This document shows positions 1 to 7,114 of a DNA stretch of 29,244 nucleotides, piece after piece. The stretch covers positions 1-29,244 of IMG/VR virus record IMGVR_UViG_3300017713_001679. One strand, given 5' to 3'. A program made the translations under genes and the position numbers. The number at the start of each line of letters is the position of its first letter. The first letter of the stretch is position 1. The notes below the pieces were generated by a model, which was not told where the DNA came from, made no database searches, and worked only from the letters and a program-made list of their open reading frames with translations. The stretch comes from a virus.

Positions 1-425
1 CAATCATCATATGTGTTAAATCCTTTTATCTGTATTTCTTCAGTTTGATTAGAATAATCATAATTTTCTAAATCTCTAACCCACTCTTTTGCATTAACAT
101 TTTTTATGGATCTTGGTTGACCTAGACCTTGTGCGTGTGTGGGTATGTTAAATTTGTAGTCAGGGTTATAGTTTAATCCTAAACCTCCATACAATTTACT
201 TCGACTCCAATCACTGTTTCCTCTGTGGCACATACCATACCAACCAAACTTATCGAATGCACCTGTTACGTCTTGTTCTAATTCTTTCCAAGGTAAATCT
301 ATAGGAATTTTTACATACTCATCTTGACATTTTGGTTGTAATTCTTTGATACCAAAATGTTTACGAATTTGTTTTTCTCTTGTTTGGTCAGTACCAAAAT
401 TTTTATCTAAAAAACTTTCTTGCAT
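1..425 (-). CDS. Unidentified phage protein, C-terminus cut by window edge
   Basis: An open frame runs from an ATG at 425 without a stop to base 1, giving 141 complete codons. I do not recognise the family. The visible part is polar and rich in aromatic residues, with a Gly/Tyr/Trp stretch around residues 59-78 (GWYGMCHRGNSDW, then YGGLGLNY). No signal peptide or membrane segment is visible in this part. A perfect T4-type late promoter lies 10 bases upstream of the ATG and no clear ribosome binding site was found, so the gene is probably expressed late from a very short leader. It follows the tail-fibre-like gene, which fits a structural or late role, but that is inference only. Confidence 0.8.
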   Translation of the reverse strand, partial: MQESFLDKNFGTDQTREKQIRKHFGIKELQPKCQDEYVKIPIDLPWKELEQDVTGAFDKFGWYGMCHRGNSDWSRSKLYGGLGLNYNPDYKFNIPTHAQGLGQPRSIKNVNAKEWVRDLENYDYSNQTEEIQIKGFNTYDD

Positions 426-435
426 AATTTTAAAT

Positions 436-443
436 TATTTATA
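436..443 (-). promoter_or_regulatory. T4-type late promoter TATAAATA
   Basis: The minus strand reads TATAAATA, the exact T4 late promoter octamer, which matches the NATAAATA form known from marine T4-like phages. It lies just upstream of the ATG at 425, so the transcript leader would be only a few bases. Its first two bases overlap the 3' arm of a long-range stem (442-518). Confidence 0.7.
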
Positions 444-518
444 GCGTCATTTATGCCCTGTTTTTCTTCATGGCTATAACTTATCATGAGTGCCTTTCAT
501 GGGCACTGTACGACGCTA
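442..518 (-). other. Structured intergenic RNA / stem-loop after tail-fibre gene
   Basis: The 115-base gap between the tail-fibre-like gene and the next gene holds nested inverted repeats. TAGCGTC (442-448) pairs perfectly with GACGCTA (512-518). Inside is a 6-bp hairpin, AGTGCC (489-494) with GGCACT (502-507) around a 7-nt loop, and a weaker TCATG/CATGA hairpin. This would fold as a three-way junction of about 77 nt in the minus-strand transcript. It has no U-tract, so it is not a classical terminator. It has no T-arm, so it is not a tRNA despite the 7-bp closing stem. It could be a processing, 3'-end-protecting or attenuation element. No gene is seen in this gap. Confidence 0.45.
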
Positions 519-540
519 ATTTTTGGTTCTACGGGGTGTT

Positions 541-1548
541 TTATGCCATTGCCACCCAAGCAGTTCCATCATAGAATGCTGGGTAAGGATTTGGTGTTCC
601 GCCTTTGGAAGCAGGATCCCATGTGCTACCATCTGCTACTGCAATCATACCAGTTACTGGATTTGCTGGAGCATTGGTTTGTGGTGATAGTTTTGCAACA
701 CCATCCACATCTAATTCTGCATCTGGCTCATTTGGTGAACTACCATTAATTGCAAATTTACCTGTTTTGTAAAATTTAAAAAATTTAGCAAAACCGTGTA
801 CACCGTCATCAATTGAGAAAAACATTTGATTTGGTGTGACTGATACAAGACCAAAAAACGTTTCACCGTTTGTGTCTACTTTTGTGAATTGCAATCTTCC
901 AACTGCATCTGTGTCACCTATTGCACCTGCGGCTTTTTGTCTTATGAATGCAACTCTTGGAAATTCATCATCAGTTGCGTGACCAATTCTAACAAGGTTA
1001 GTTGCTGTGTCTACATTGATTTGATAAACTTCATTAAGTCCTGTGTTAGGACCTGCGTTAAAATTAACATTGTTGATGTTTGAAATATTTGCGTTTGCAC
1101 CATCAACTAATTGTGTTGAATCATCTCCAAACACTGAACCTACCACGTGACCTACAACTGAACCACTTACTGATCCTGTTATGTTTGCTGTGATTGAACC
1201 TGAAGCGGCATCAAATACAACTTGTCCTGCGGCGTTTTGTACATCACCTTTAACAGTACCTGTTACCAAGTTTGTTACTGTGATATCATCCACATAGGCA
1301 TTTGCCCATCTTTCTGTGTTTGTTCCTAAATCTCTTGTGCTGTCTGTGTCAGGTGTTACGTTACCTGCAATTCCTGTGAAAGTTAATGAAGAAGCACCAA
1401 CTGGACTTCCGCCAACTGTTACACCATCACCAACAAAAAGCGGTGCAACGCCCGCCGTTGTGTAATCCGTTACATATACAAGTTCGCCCAATGCAGGAGT
1501 GATTGCTCCACGTTCTGCGTTAGTTCCTCGTCTTAACTGTAATGCCAT
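541..1548 (-). CDS. Tail fibre / virion surface protein with Mtd-like N-terminus
   Basis: A 335-aa protein. The N-terminus (LQLRRGTNAER, then ITPALGELVYVTD, residues 3-28) matches the short leader of phage receptor-binding and fibre proteins of the Mtd N-terminal type, in which a strand pair precedes the fibre shaft. Residues about 120-165 are a low-complexity Gly/Ser/Val stretch (TGSVSGSVVGHVVGSVFGDD) typical of repeated beta-strand fibre shafts in marine T4-like phages. The C-terminus ends in a Tyr/Trp-rich segment (YPAFYDGTAWVAMA). No signal peptide or membrane helix is present, as expected for a virion protein. AGGAG lies upstream of the ATG, and two late-promoter-like octamers lie 20-40 bases upstream, consistent with late expression. 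The exact fibre position in the virion cannot be told from sequence. Confidence 0.75.
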   Translation of the reverse strand: MALQLRRGTNAERGAITPALGELVYVTDYTTAGVAPLFVGDGVTVGGSPVGASSLTFTGIAGNVTPDTDSTRDLGTNTERWANAYVDDITVTNLVTGTVKGDVQNAAGQVVFDAASGSITANITGSVSGSVVGHVVGSVFGDDSTQLVDGANANISNINNVNFNAGPNTGLNEVYQINVDTATNLVRIGHATDDEFPRVAFIRQKAAGAIGDTDAVGRLQFTKVDTNGETFFGLVSVTPNQMFFSIDDGVHGFAKFFKFYKTGKFAINGSSPNEPDAELDVDGVAKLSPQTNAPANPVTGMIAVADGSTWDPASKGGTPNPYPAFYDGTAWVAMA

Positions 1549-1570
1549 TTAAATATGCTCCTAGTACGTT

Positions 1571-1588
1571 TATTTATTCGTATTTATT
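1571..1588 (-). promoter_or_regulatory. Tandem late-promoter-like octamers AATAAATA x2
   Basis: Two copies of AATAAATA on the minus strand (1571-1578 and 1581-1588) are spaced exactly 10 bp apart, one helical turn. Both fit the marine T4-like late consensus NATAAATA. They sit upstream of the tail-fibre start at 1548. The distal copy overlaps the 3' end of the preceding gene. Confidence 0.5.
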
Positions 1589-1919
1589 TGTTCTTCTTAA
1601 TAAACTTTTTAGTTCTTGTGCTGATATCTGCTTTTACCTTGCTTACATCCAGCCTAAAATCCACGTTTTTGATGGCATCTTTGTAGTGTACAAACATTTC
1701 GTTGATTGTAGCCTCTAATTCCTTAGATGAAACGTTTTTACGGCTGGGTTTCATGCGTACTTCCCATTTTTTACCGTCTTTAAAAGTTACATTAATGCTC
1801 TTAAGATATTGGACAGGTATAGCCGAAACTTCTACATCTCCGAATATTTCGGGCCATTCTCTTACTACCTGTTTAGGCAATTTGCCTTTGCTAAAACGTA
1901 CCACAGCGACAGTTTCCAC
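1584..1919 (-). CDS. Conserved phage hypothetical, basic, 111 aa
   Basis: A small, strongly basic protein of unknown function. It has an alternating strand-rich N-terminal half (VAVVRFSKGK, INVTFKDGKKWEVRM) and a helical C-terminal half ending in a Lys-rich tail (TRTKKFIKKNK). The start is a GTG four bases after the upstream stop, because no ATG occurs before residue 57. There is no strong ribosome binding site, so translation is probably coupled to the preceding gene. The charge pattern would suit nucleic acid or virion binding, but no motif proves this. Confidence 0.7.
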   Translation of the reverse strand: METVAVVRFSKGKLPKQVVREWPEIFGDVEVSAIPVQYLKSINVTFKDGKKWEVRMKPSRKNVSSKELEATINEMFVHYKDAIKNVDFRLDVSKVKADISTRTKKFIKKNK

Positions 1920-1923
1920 AATC

Positions 1924-2484
1924 TTAAGACTTTTTCTTACTTGGGTCTAAGTCTTCCGCATCCTTCCTCAATTTTGCGGCTTCCTTGTACAGTCTATCTG
2001 CATCGCTTCTCATTTTACCAGCAATCTGTTCATCTGTTAAAACTTTGCTGTCTTGAGGTTTTACACCTTCAGGCATTTTTGGCAATTTAGCGCCATCGGC
2101 TTTAACAGCCAAGTCATCAATTGATATGCCTCTTTGTTGAGCAATTACTTTATTCAAATCACTTAATTGAATAATAGACTGAGGATTTTGTACCATCTCG
2201 ATTTCTTCAGTTGAAATCTTTTCTAAATTTCCTGCTTTAAAAAATTTAGGTAAAGCATTTGTTCCTGATGGCAACGGGTTTCTTTCCATTGCTTGATACA
2301 ATTCATTAGAAGATTGTCCTTCATTAGATTCAATTATTCTCATTAAACCGTCATGGTCTCCTTCTTCTAATTTTGCAGTTCTTATTACAAGAGCGTGTTT
2401 ACTGTCTCCTGGAATAGTTCGGTAGACCACTGCAACTTTTTCATTAGTGCCTTTGATTCTACCTACGTGTTTCATGTCGGCCAT
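1924..2484 (-). CDS. Conserved phage hypothetical, 186 aa
   Basis: Not assigned to a function. The N-terminal half looks like a compact alpha/beta domain (VGRIKGTNEKVAVVYRTI, residues 7-24). The C-terminal third is a charged helix (residues about 150-186) rich in Lys, Asp and Ala that could form a coiled coil. The ATG is preceded by an excellent AAGGAGG, and its first base is the last base of the upstream TAA (TAATG), so translation is coupled to the 100-aa gene before it. Together with its neighbours it forms a small cluster leading to the tail-fibre gene, which suggests a structural or assembly role, by position only. Confidence 0.75.
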   Translation of the reverse strand: MADMKHVGRIKGTNEKVAVVYRTIPGDSKHALVIRTAKLEEGDHDGLMRIIESNEGQSSNELYQAMERNPLPSGTNALPKFFKAGNLEKISTEEIEMVQNPQSIIQLSDLNKVIAQQRGISIDDLAVKADGAKLPKMPEGVKPQDSKVLTDEQIAGKMRSDADRLYKEAAKLRKDAEDLDPSKKKS

Positions 2485-2786
2485 TATTTTGCCTCCTTAT
2501 TACTTGCATCTTTGATTGTTGTCGCAGGTGCAGTTTCAGTTTTTTTACCAGCGGCATCTTTTTGTTGTGATTCAACAATTTTTAAAAATGCTTCTAGTTT
2601 ATTGTAAGTTGCCCCAACAGCCTGCATTTCATTTGCCTTGAATGCACCTCTTGTTGACGCCACATCAATAATTGATCTAATGACTCCCAAATCTTGAACA
2701 GTTAAGTCTGCCGCTGGTGCTTGAGCGCCAGCAGGTGCTTGACCTACCTGTGCTTGTTGTGGAGCATTTTTTGTTTCTTCTGTCAT
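2484..2786 (-). CDS. Conserved phage hypothetical, Ala/Gln-rich, 100 aa
   Basis: A 100-aa acidic-to-neutral protein with three parts: a disordered Ala/Gln/Pro-rich N-terminus (residues 1-27), a central predicted helical domain (LTVQDLGVIRSIIDVASTRG followed by FKANEMQAVGATYNKLEAFL), and a disordered Lys/Thr/Ala-rich tail. A similar central pattern recurs in small proteins of marine T4-like phages, from memory and unchecked. Function is unknown. AAAGGAG precedes the ATG. Its stop overlaps the start of the following 186-aa gene, so the two are probably made together. Confidence 0.75.
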   Translation of the reverse strand: MTEETKNAPQQAQVGQAPAGAQAPAADLTVQDLGVIRSIIDVASTRGAFKANEMQAVGATYNKLEAFLKIVESQQKDAAGKKTETAPATTIKDASNKEAK

Positions 2787-2838
2787 ATCGATATGTCTCC
2801 TTTATTATTTTTAGACTTTGTTATAACTGAAATATTTA

Positions 2839-3123
2839 CTATTGATGAATGAATGGACAGCTCAAATTGAATATGGACATTTCTTTTGGTGCTTCAAACC
2901 CTACCAAAAAAATATATTGAAACTTGGCTTCGCCGTCAAGCACGAGATGTCTACCAAAATAGTATCGACTTTTTAGATTTTGTTCTATCCACTTTACAAC
3001 CTGCTCTCCTAATTCATCGGATTCAAAGTTGTATTTTTCACAGTTCAAGTTTTTTGGTTTCTTTTTAAACCTTCTTACATTGAAATAATTTAGTGGATTG
3101 GGTGTGTTTGTTTTTTGTAGCAT
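2839..3123 (-). CDS. Hypothetical protein, 94 aa
   Basis: Unrecognised. The N-terminus is strongly basic (RRFKKKPKNLN, residues 17-27). A mixed alpha/beta part follows (VVKWIEQNL; YYFGRHLVL; KFQYIFLVGF). There is no signal peptide or convincing membrane segment. The ATG at 3123 shares its A with the TAA of the VWA/metallopeptidase gene (TAATG), so translation is probably coupled to it. It may assist that protein, but only position supports this. Confidence 0.65.
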   Translation of the reverse strand: MLQKTNTPNPLNYFNVRRFKKKPKNLNCEKYNFESDELGEQVVKWIEQNLKSRYYFGRHLVLDGEAKFQYIFLVGFEAPKEMSIFNLSCPFIHQ

Positions 3124-4373
3124 TAATCTTCGTATCTTACTGTGACGCCGAATGGTGCTTCAACGTTTTTATCGTGATGTTCATGCACCACAAACACAGT
3201 ATCACAGTACTCTGAATCTCCCCAGGTATCCCAAGTATAACCATCTGTAAACATGATAAACTTTTTAGGTTCAATGCCATGTTCTTTCATATACTCCCAG
3301 TTTGCCATAAAGTCTGTTCCGCCACCGCCTTCAATATTGTATTCTGTAAGACTGTCGTCATGCGGCGTAAAATCTTGTTCGTTGTGAACCTCGGTGTCAA
3401 AGCACCAAATTTTAATATTGTAATCTGCATACTGTGACATTATGTTTTGTATTTCACCTAAGAATATTTTAACTTGTTCATCTCTAATAGAACCTGAAGT
3501 GTCTATGGCAACACACACATCAATTGTTTCATCGTGTTTTGTACCAGGAAGTATAGCACCAGAGTGCCATGCTTTTCTGCTAGGTCTTGTAAATGTGTAG
3601 TCGTTCTTAATAACACTTTGAATCTGTGTTTGTAGCACTTCTCTCCAATTCATTTTTGGCTCTGTAAACTGCTTTATTACTCTTTCAATTTCTTTAGGAA
3701 GATTGCCTGCTCCGGCAGTTTGTGCCGCCTGCAACATAGAGTCTTTTATTTCATCTTTAATTGATTCTAATTCTTCTTTAGAGTATGTAGGTTGTTTACT
3801 GCCTTTATCATCTTTATCTTTTTTATCTCCACCACCTGGCGTGTTTCCTTTTTCCCAATCAATGTGTTCATCTAAAAGTTTTCCAAGTTTGTCCATCTGC
3901 TCTTTACCTTTTTTGTAGATGTCATCGTACACTGCTTCTGAAGTCCAACCATCATATTTCCAATCTTGGAATATTTGTATGTCCTTTGGTTTTTCACCAA
4001 TATTATCTCTCACAAGAGTATTGTTCACAATGTAATCACAGGCAATGTTATGCAGTTGTGGATCTCTATCTTCTCTTCTAGTCATGTGATCAAATACACA
4101 ATGAAGTATTTCATGTGCAATTACAAATTCTATTTCTTTGTTTGAAAGTTTGCTGAAGAACTCTACATTGTAAAACAAGTTTCTGCCGTCAGTTGCCGCA
4201 GTTGGGCACCATTCATCACATTCTTGTATTTGTAATCTAGTAGCCATGTTACCAAAGAATGGATGTCTTAACAACAATCCTACTCTTGCAACAACAATTT
4301 TATCTATTACTTCTGCTTTAAGTATTTTGTACTCTTCTGGTGTAATTTTTGTTTTTTCTATTGTGTCCATCAT
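3123..4373 (-). CDS. Putative metallopeptidase-VWA protein (DUF2201-like)
   Basis: A 416-aa protein with two domains. Residues about 20-130 carry a zinc-peptidase helix HEILH (87-91), with a downstream Asp/Asn-rich segment as in the metallopeptidase-like domain found in front of VWA domains (DUF2201/COG3864 type). A charged, Gly/Lys/Asp-rich linker (about 170-200) follows. Residues about 284-416 are a von Willebrand A-like domain with the metal-binding motif DTSGS (291-295). Such proteins usually work with MoxR-type AAA+ ATPases, and one is encoded immediately upstream. The pair probably remodels or matures a target protein or loads a metal; substrate unknown. A TTGACT-17-TATAAT promoter ends 5 bases before the ATG and there is no ribosome binding site, so the mRNA should be leaderless. 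The first residues are Met-Met; no other Met occurs before residue 43. Confidence 0.85.
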   Translation of the reverse strand: MMDTIEKTKITPEEYKILKAEVIDKIVVARVGLLLRHPFFGNMATRLQIQECDEWCPTAATDGRNLFYNVEFFSKLSNKEIEFVIAHEILHCVFDHMTRREDRDPQLHNIACDYIVNNTLVRDNIGEKPKDIQIFQDWKYDGWTSEAVYDDIYKKGKEQMDKLGKLLDEHIDWEKGNTPGGGDKKDKDDKGSKQPTYSKEELESIKDEIKDSMLQAAQTAGAGNLPKEIERVIKQFTEPKMNWREVLQTQIQSVIKNDYTFTRPSRKAWHSGAILPGTKHDETIDVCVAIDTSGSIRDEQVKIFLGEIQNIMSQYADYNIKIWCFDTEVHNEQDFTPHDDSLTEYNIEGGGGTDFMANWEYMKEHGIEPKKFIMFTDGYTWDTWGDSEYCDTVFVVHEHHDKNVEAPFGVTVRYED

Positions 4374-4378
4374 ATTAT

Positions 4379-4407
4379 ATTATACATTTTTTTGGTATTA
4401 TAGTCAA
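4379..4407 (-). promoter_or_regulatory. Sigma70-type promoter, TTGACT-N17-TATAAT, leaderless
   Basis: On the minus strand TTGACT (4402-4407) is separated by exactly 17 bases from TATAAT (4379-4384). Only five bases (ATAAT) separate the -10 box from the tandem ATGATG of the VWA/metallopeptidase gene, so transcription should begin at or within a base or two of the start codon. Confidence 0.85.
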
Positions 4408-4422
4408 CCTGTTTTTGGTATA

Positions 4423-4458
4423 GGGCACCGTTAAAAGTGCCCTATTGTCAGCACTTTT
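4423..4458 (-). terminator. Intrinsic terminator with two mutually exclusive hairpins
   Basis: AAAAGTGC (4433-4440) pairs with GCACTTTT (4451-4458) around a 10-nt loop. In the minus-strand transcript the second arm ends in UUUU, an intrinsic-terminator-like shape that begins at the stop codon of the AAA+ gene. A second stem, GGGCAC (4423-4428) with GTGCCC (4437-4442), uses the same GTGC bases, so only one hairpin can form at a time. It separates the ATPase transcript from the separately promoted VWA gene. Confidence 0.6.
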
Positions 4459-5557
4459 ATTTGATTGATTGAGCGGCAGTGACATACTTGCCATATTTTT
4501 CGTGGAACTCATCAAAACACTTGACTTTATCAGGATCAATCGGTAATTGATACTGCGTTAGAGCAAGTTTAATACCCATTACAACAAGTTCGGTATCAAA
4601 GTTGTCCATCATAAATCTAAGAAACCTATTGACCTTTTCGTCAAATTTCTTATCTTTCTTGTCACAAGCATCTTTAAGTTCATAACATAAAGAAACCGTA
4701 AGCGAGTACATAGCACTTATTTCTTTCGATTTCAATGTGTCCACTTTACCATCTAAAATCTCAGATGGATTTGGCAACTTACTTGCCACTTTTCTGTGAG
4801 CCATGAACTTAACTGCAAGTCCTTCACCCACTGCACCACTGACCATATCAGTCGTTGTGCTTTCATCCAATTCATCTGTTAGTAATTGACTAACAAATGA
4901 CCAACTTCTCGGAGTCGCAAACGAACGACTAGGTGACTTTGGATCAAAGTCGTATAAGTCCTTCTTGCTGAAAGTCAAATATCCTAAAACATCTTTATGG
5001 ATGCTTTTGTCAACTGCCCATTCAAACCAGTCATCGAACTCAACTTTCATCTCCAAGTGAATGAATCTATTTGCCAACGGAGCAGGCATTCTGTAAACAA
5101 CACCTTTGTCTGCCTCTCTATTACCTGCCGCAATAATAACAACATTGTCTGGTAGGCTGTATGTACCAATTCTTCTGTTTAGGATTAATTGATATGCCGC
5201 CGCTTGTACACTTGGTGCCGCGGAATTCATTTCATCTAAAAACAAAATGATACATTTATGTTTCTTGGCTAATTTCTGATCTGGAAGTTCTGAAGGTTGA
5301 GCCCAATCCATTGTATTCTCTTTTGAATTGAAATATGGAATACCTTTAATATCTGTTGGCTCCCATAAACTTAACCTAATATCAATAGTATGAGCATCCA
5401 TACTATCTCCAATTTGGTGAATGATTTCTGATTTACCAATCCCAGGGCCTCCCCATAAAAAGATTGGTCTTTTAATTTTTAGTGCGTGTAAAATACTAGC
5501 CTTTGCCTTGTTTGGGCTAACTTGTCTAGTACCTATTGTGTCTTGTGCTTTTGGCAT
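4457..5557 (-). CDS. MoxR-type AAA+ ATPase
   Basis: A 366-aa AAA+ ATPase. Visible elements are the Walker A motif GGPGIGKS (36-43), Walker B FLDEMN (106-111), sensor-1 Asn in IIAAGN (141-146) and an arginine-finger region MPAPLANRF (157-165). The helical lid and a charged C-terminal domain follow (LKDACDKKDKKFDEKVN region). The layout is that of MoxR-family ATPases, which act with VWA-domain partners as chaperones or maturation factors. The VWA/metallopeptidase gene directly downstream is the obvious partner. AGGAG lies 7-8 bases before the ATG, within a leader of about 30 bases from a strong promoter. A hairpin terminator overlaps the stop codon. It is not a clamp loader: there is no gp44-like SRC motif or gp62 neighbour. 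Confidence 0.9.
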   Translation of the reverse strand: MPKAQDTIGTRQVSPNKAKASILHALKIKRPIFLWGGPGIGKSEIIHQIGDSMDAHTIDIRLSLWEPTDIKGIPYFNSKENTMDWAQPSELPDQKLAKKHKCIILFLDEMNSAAPSVQAAAYQLILNRRIGTYSLPDNVVIIAAGNREADKGVVYRMPAPLANRFIHLEMKVEFDDWFEWAVDKSIHKDVLGYLTFSKKDLYDFDPKSPSRSFATPRSWSFVSQLLTDELDESTTTDMVSGAVGEGLAVKFMAHRKVASKLPNPSEILDGKVDTLKSKEISAMYSLTVSLCYELKDACDKKDKKFDEKVNRFLRFMMDNFDTELVVMGIKLALTQYQLPIDPDKVKCFDEFHEKYGKYVTAAQSIK

Positions 5558-5595
5558 ATGTTTGTACTCCTATATTAACTTGTTGTATAGTATTA

Positions 5596-5624
5596 TAATA
5601 TATTCATGTACCAAAAATGTCAAC
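5596..5624 (-). promoter_or_regulatory. Sigma70-type promoter, TTGACA-N17-TATTAT
   Basis: The minus strand has a perfect -35 TTGACA (5619-5624), 17 bases, then TATTAT (5596-5601), one base from consensus. Transcription would begin near 5590, giving the AAA+ ATPase mRNA a leader of about 30 bases that contains AGGAG. The rest of this 123-base gap (5625-5680) shows no gene. Confidence 0.8.
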
Positions 5625-5680
5625 CAGAAATAATGACTTAAAACGTCAAGGTTTATGCGGGTGATTTGACCTGTGGATAA

Positions 5681-6064
5681 CTATTCTTCAGTTTCTAGTC
5701 TTGAAATTGCTTTATTGAGACCGTATTTTCTAATATCTCCAGAAAATAACATCAATTCCATTGCTTTTCTTTCGTTGGTAACAACAATACCATCTTCTGC
5801 TAATAGATATGGACAATTAATATATTTGTCTAAAAATATAATCACTTGAGTTGTAAGGGTAAAATCTACAGGAAAAGGAACTTCGTAAACTTGTATTTCT
5901 AATCTTTCAGTTATAAATGTAAACCCTTCATCGGTTAACCTCAACCCTCCTGAACGTCTAGTGTTTTTCCACCAAATAGGCATGTATTCTTTCATGGTAT
6001 TTTCACCCAACGAAATATTTGCTTGTTTTAGGAAAACTTTTGTGTAGGCTTCTTTAGAAATCAT
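5681..6064 (-). CDS. Conserved phage hypothetical, 127 aa
   Basis: A 127-aa soluble protein of unknown function. The central segment WWKNTRRSGGLRLTDEGF (residues 31-48) has the look of a winged-helix or RNA-binding turn and resembles a block I recall in marine T4-like phage proteins, though unchecked. The C-terminal half (VIIFLDKYINCPYLL and KAMELMLFSGDI) is helical. Its ATG overlaps the upstream TGA as ATGA, so the two genes are translationally coupled. It is the last gene before the gap holding the AAA+ promoter. Confidence 0.75.
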   Translation of the reverse strand: MISKEAYTKVFLKQANISLGENTMKEYMPIWWKNTRRSGGLRLTDEGFTFITERLEIQVYEVPFPVDFTLTTQVIIFLDKYINCPYLLAEDGIVVTNERKAMELMLFSGDIRKYGLNKAISRLETEE

Positions 6065-6351
6065 TTTTCACTGACAGTTTCACCTTGGGTCAATTTGACC
6101 ACTGTGAATTCTTCAGTGTTGAACATAGTGTTCAATTTCTTCGCAAGATTGAATGCGTGTCCAGGATTTGAAAATGAGACCTTTTTGTATTTTGGTCCTG
6201 GATAATTGTTCAATAGATTAGATGACTTCAAATTGAAGGGATTGTTTTTGTAGAAAACTGCCCAAATGGCTTCAGCCGCCAAAACTTGCTCTGATTTATA
6301 GTCGCTTTTATTGACGTTTTCTAATAATATTGTTGGTTTAGGTCTACTCAT
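6061..6351 (-). CDS. Conserved phage hypothetical, 96 aa
   Basis: A 96-aa basic protein. The centre (NNYPGPKYKKVSFSNPGHAF, residues about 49-68) and the following helix (LAKKLNTMFNT) form a compact block typical of small conserved proteins in marine T4-like phages; no function is known to me. A GATAAATA late-type octamer lies 10 bases upstream of the ATG, and no Shine-Dalgarno sequence is evident. Its TGA overlaps the ATG of the next gene. Confidence 0.75.
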   Translation of the reverse strand: MSRPKPTILLENVNKSDYKSEQVLAAEAIWAVFYKNNPFNLKSSNLLNNYPGPKYKKVSFSNPGHAFNLAKKLNTMFNTEEFTVVKLTQGETVSEK

Positions 6352-6360
6352 AATATGTAA

Positions 6361-6379
6361 TATTTATCCAATTTTGGAT
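6361..6379 (-). promoter_or_regulatory. Late-type promoter GATAAATA with adjoining inverted repeat
   Basis: GATAAATA on the minus strand (6361-6368) fits NATAAATA. An inverted repeat ATCCAA/TTGGAT with a 2-base centre (6366-6379) overlaps it on the upstream side and could be a protein-binding site. The spacing to the ATG (10 bases) matches the perfect late promoter at 436-443. Confidence 0.45.
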
Positions 6380-6401
6380 TATATTATGCGTAGTTAATAG
6401 A

Positions 6402-6635
6402 TTATAGACTTCCGCCGTCTACTTTAACTTCAATATCTGATTGATTATCTGCTTTTGCAATGATGTTTTCGTAGTTACCAGCCAATCGTGCCAACACTGT
6501 GCCAAGGCTATATGCAACTTCTTTGGCATTTGCTATGTCCAAAGTAACCTGCTTCTGTTGTGAACTGTCTGCATTTTTAATCTGTTGTAGCAGTCTTTCA
6601 ATGGGTGCAGTGTTAATAGGTGCTTTTGTTTGCAT
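6402..6635 (-). CDS. Conserved phage hypothetical, 77 aa
   Basis: A small protein with two predicted helices (APIERLLQQIKNAD, residues 8-21; AKEVAYSLGTVLARLAGNYE, residues 37-56) and an acidic C-terminal strand (IEVKVDGG). No function is recognised. The start is an ATG with AGGAG seven bases upstream. It overlaps the end of the preceding 166-aa gene by 23 bases in another frame. Confidence 0.75.
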   Translation of the reverse strand: MQTKAPINTAPIERLLQQIKNADSSQQKQVTLDIANAKEVAYSLGTVLARLAGNYENIIAKADNQSDIEVKVDGGSL

Positions 6636-7113
6636 TTGCTAACTCCTGTTTCATTTCTAATTGTGTTCTAAACGGACCTTTAAAAGGATATCTGTCTAGT
6701 GTCAACATTTTAGGGCAAAAACTTCTTACCCATCCTTTTTCAAACTTTATAATGTAGTATCCTGCACAATATAAACTTTTAGATTTTTTGCTTTTTGTAA
6801 ACAAAGGTAATTTTTTTTGCACATCAAATATTTGATTGTATGCTTTGAATTTGCTTGGGTAGTCATATACTGAAACTTCTTTCAAAACTTTAGGAAAATC
6901 TTCTATATCGTCTAAAGTAGATCCCCACATCCAACTTCCATCAAATCTGCTTTGAAGTTGTACCTGATTATCAAATATCATTGTACCAGTATCGCAACTA
7001 AACATATACCTTCTGTCTTCTTGTTTACAAATTGTTCCTAGTTTTCTTCCATCTTCTTCTAGTATCCAAAAACGTCCATCTAGTATAGGTTTGGCAAAAT
7101 ATTTTGTTACCAT
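6613..7113 (-). CDS. Conserved phage hypothetical, 166 aa
   Basis: A 166-aa protein, rich in aromatic residues and apparently beta-strand-rich in the first half (GRFWILEEDGRKLGTI; YMFSCDTGTMIF; FDGSWMWGSTL). The second half is basic (KLPLFTKSKKSKSLYCAGYY). It resembles a family I recall near RNase H in marine T4-like phages, without known function. AGGAG precedes the ATG at good spacing. It starts one base after the RNase H stop and is probably co-transcribed with it. Confidence 0.75.
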   Translation of the reverse strand: MVTKYFAKPILDGRFWILEEDGRKLGTICKQEDRRYMFSCDTGTMIFDNQVQLQSRFDGSWMWGSTLDDIEDFPKVLKEVSVYDYPSKFKAYNQIFDVQKKLPLFTKSKKSKSLYCAGYYIIKFEKGWVRSFCPKMLTLDRYPFKGPFRTQLEMKQELANANKSTY

Positions 7114-7114
7114 G

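Noticed and set aside
442-518. tRNA-like element (7-bp closing stem, 77 nt)
   Set aside because: There is no T-arm, no D-arm consensus and no proper anticodon arm; kept only as a structured RNA candidate.
4457-5557. AAA+ ATPase as clamp loader large subunit (gp44)
   Set aside because: The layout and the VWA partner gene fit MoxR; the clamp lies about 16 kb away and no gp62-like gene adjoins.
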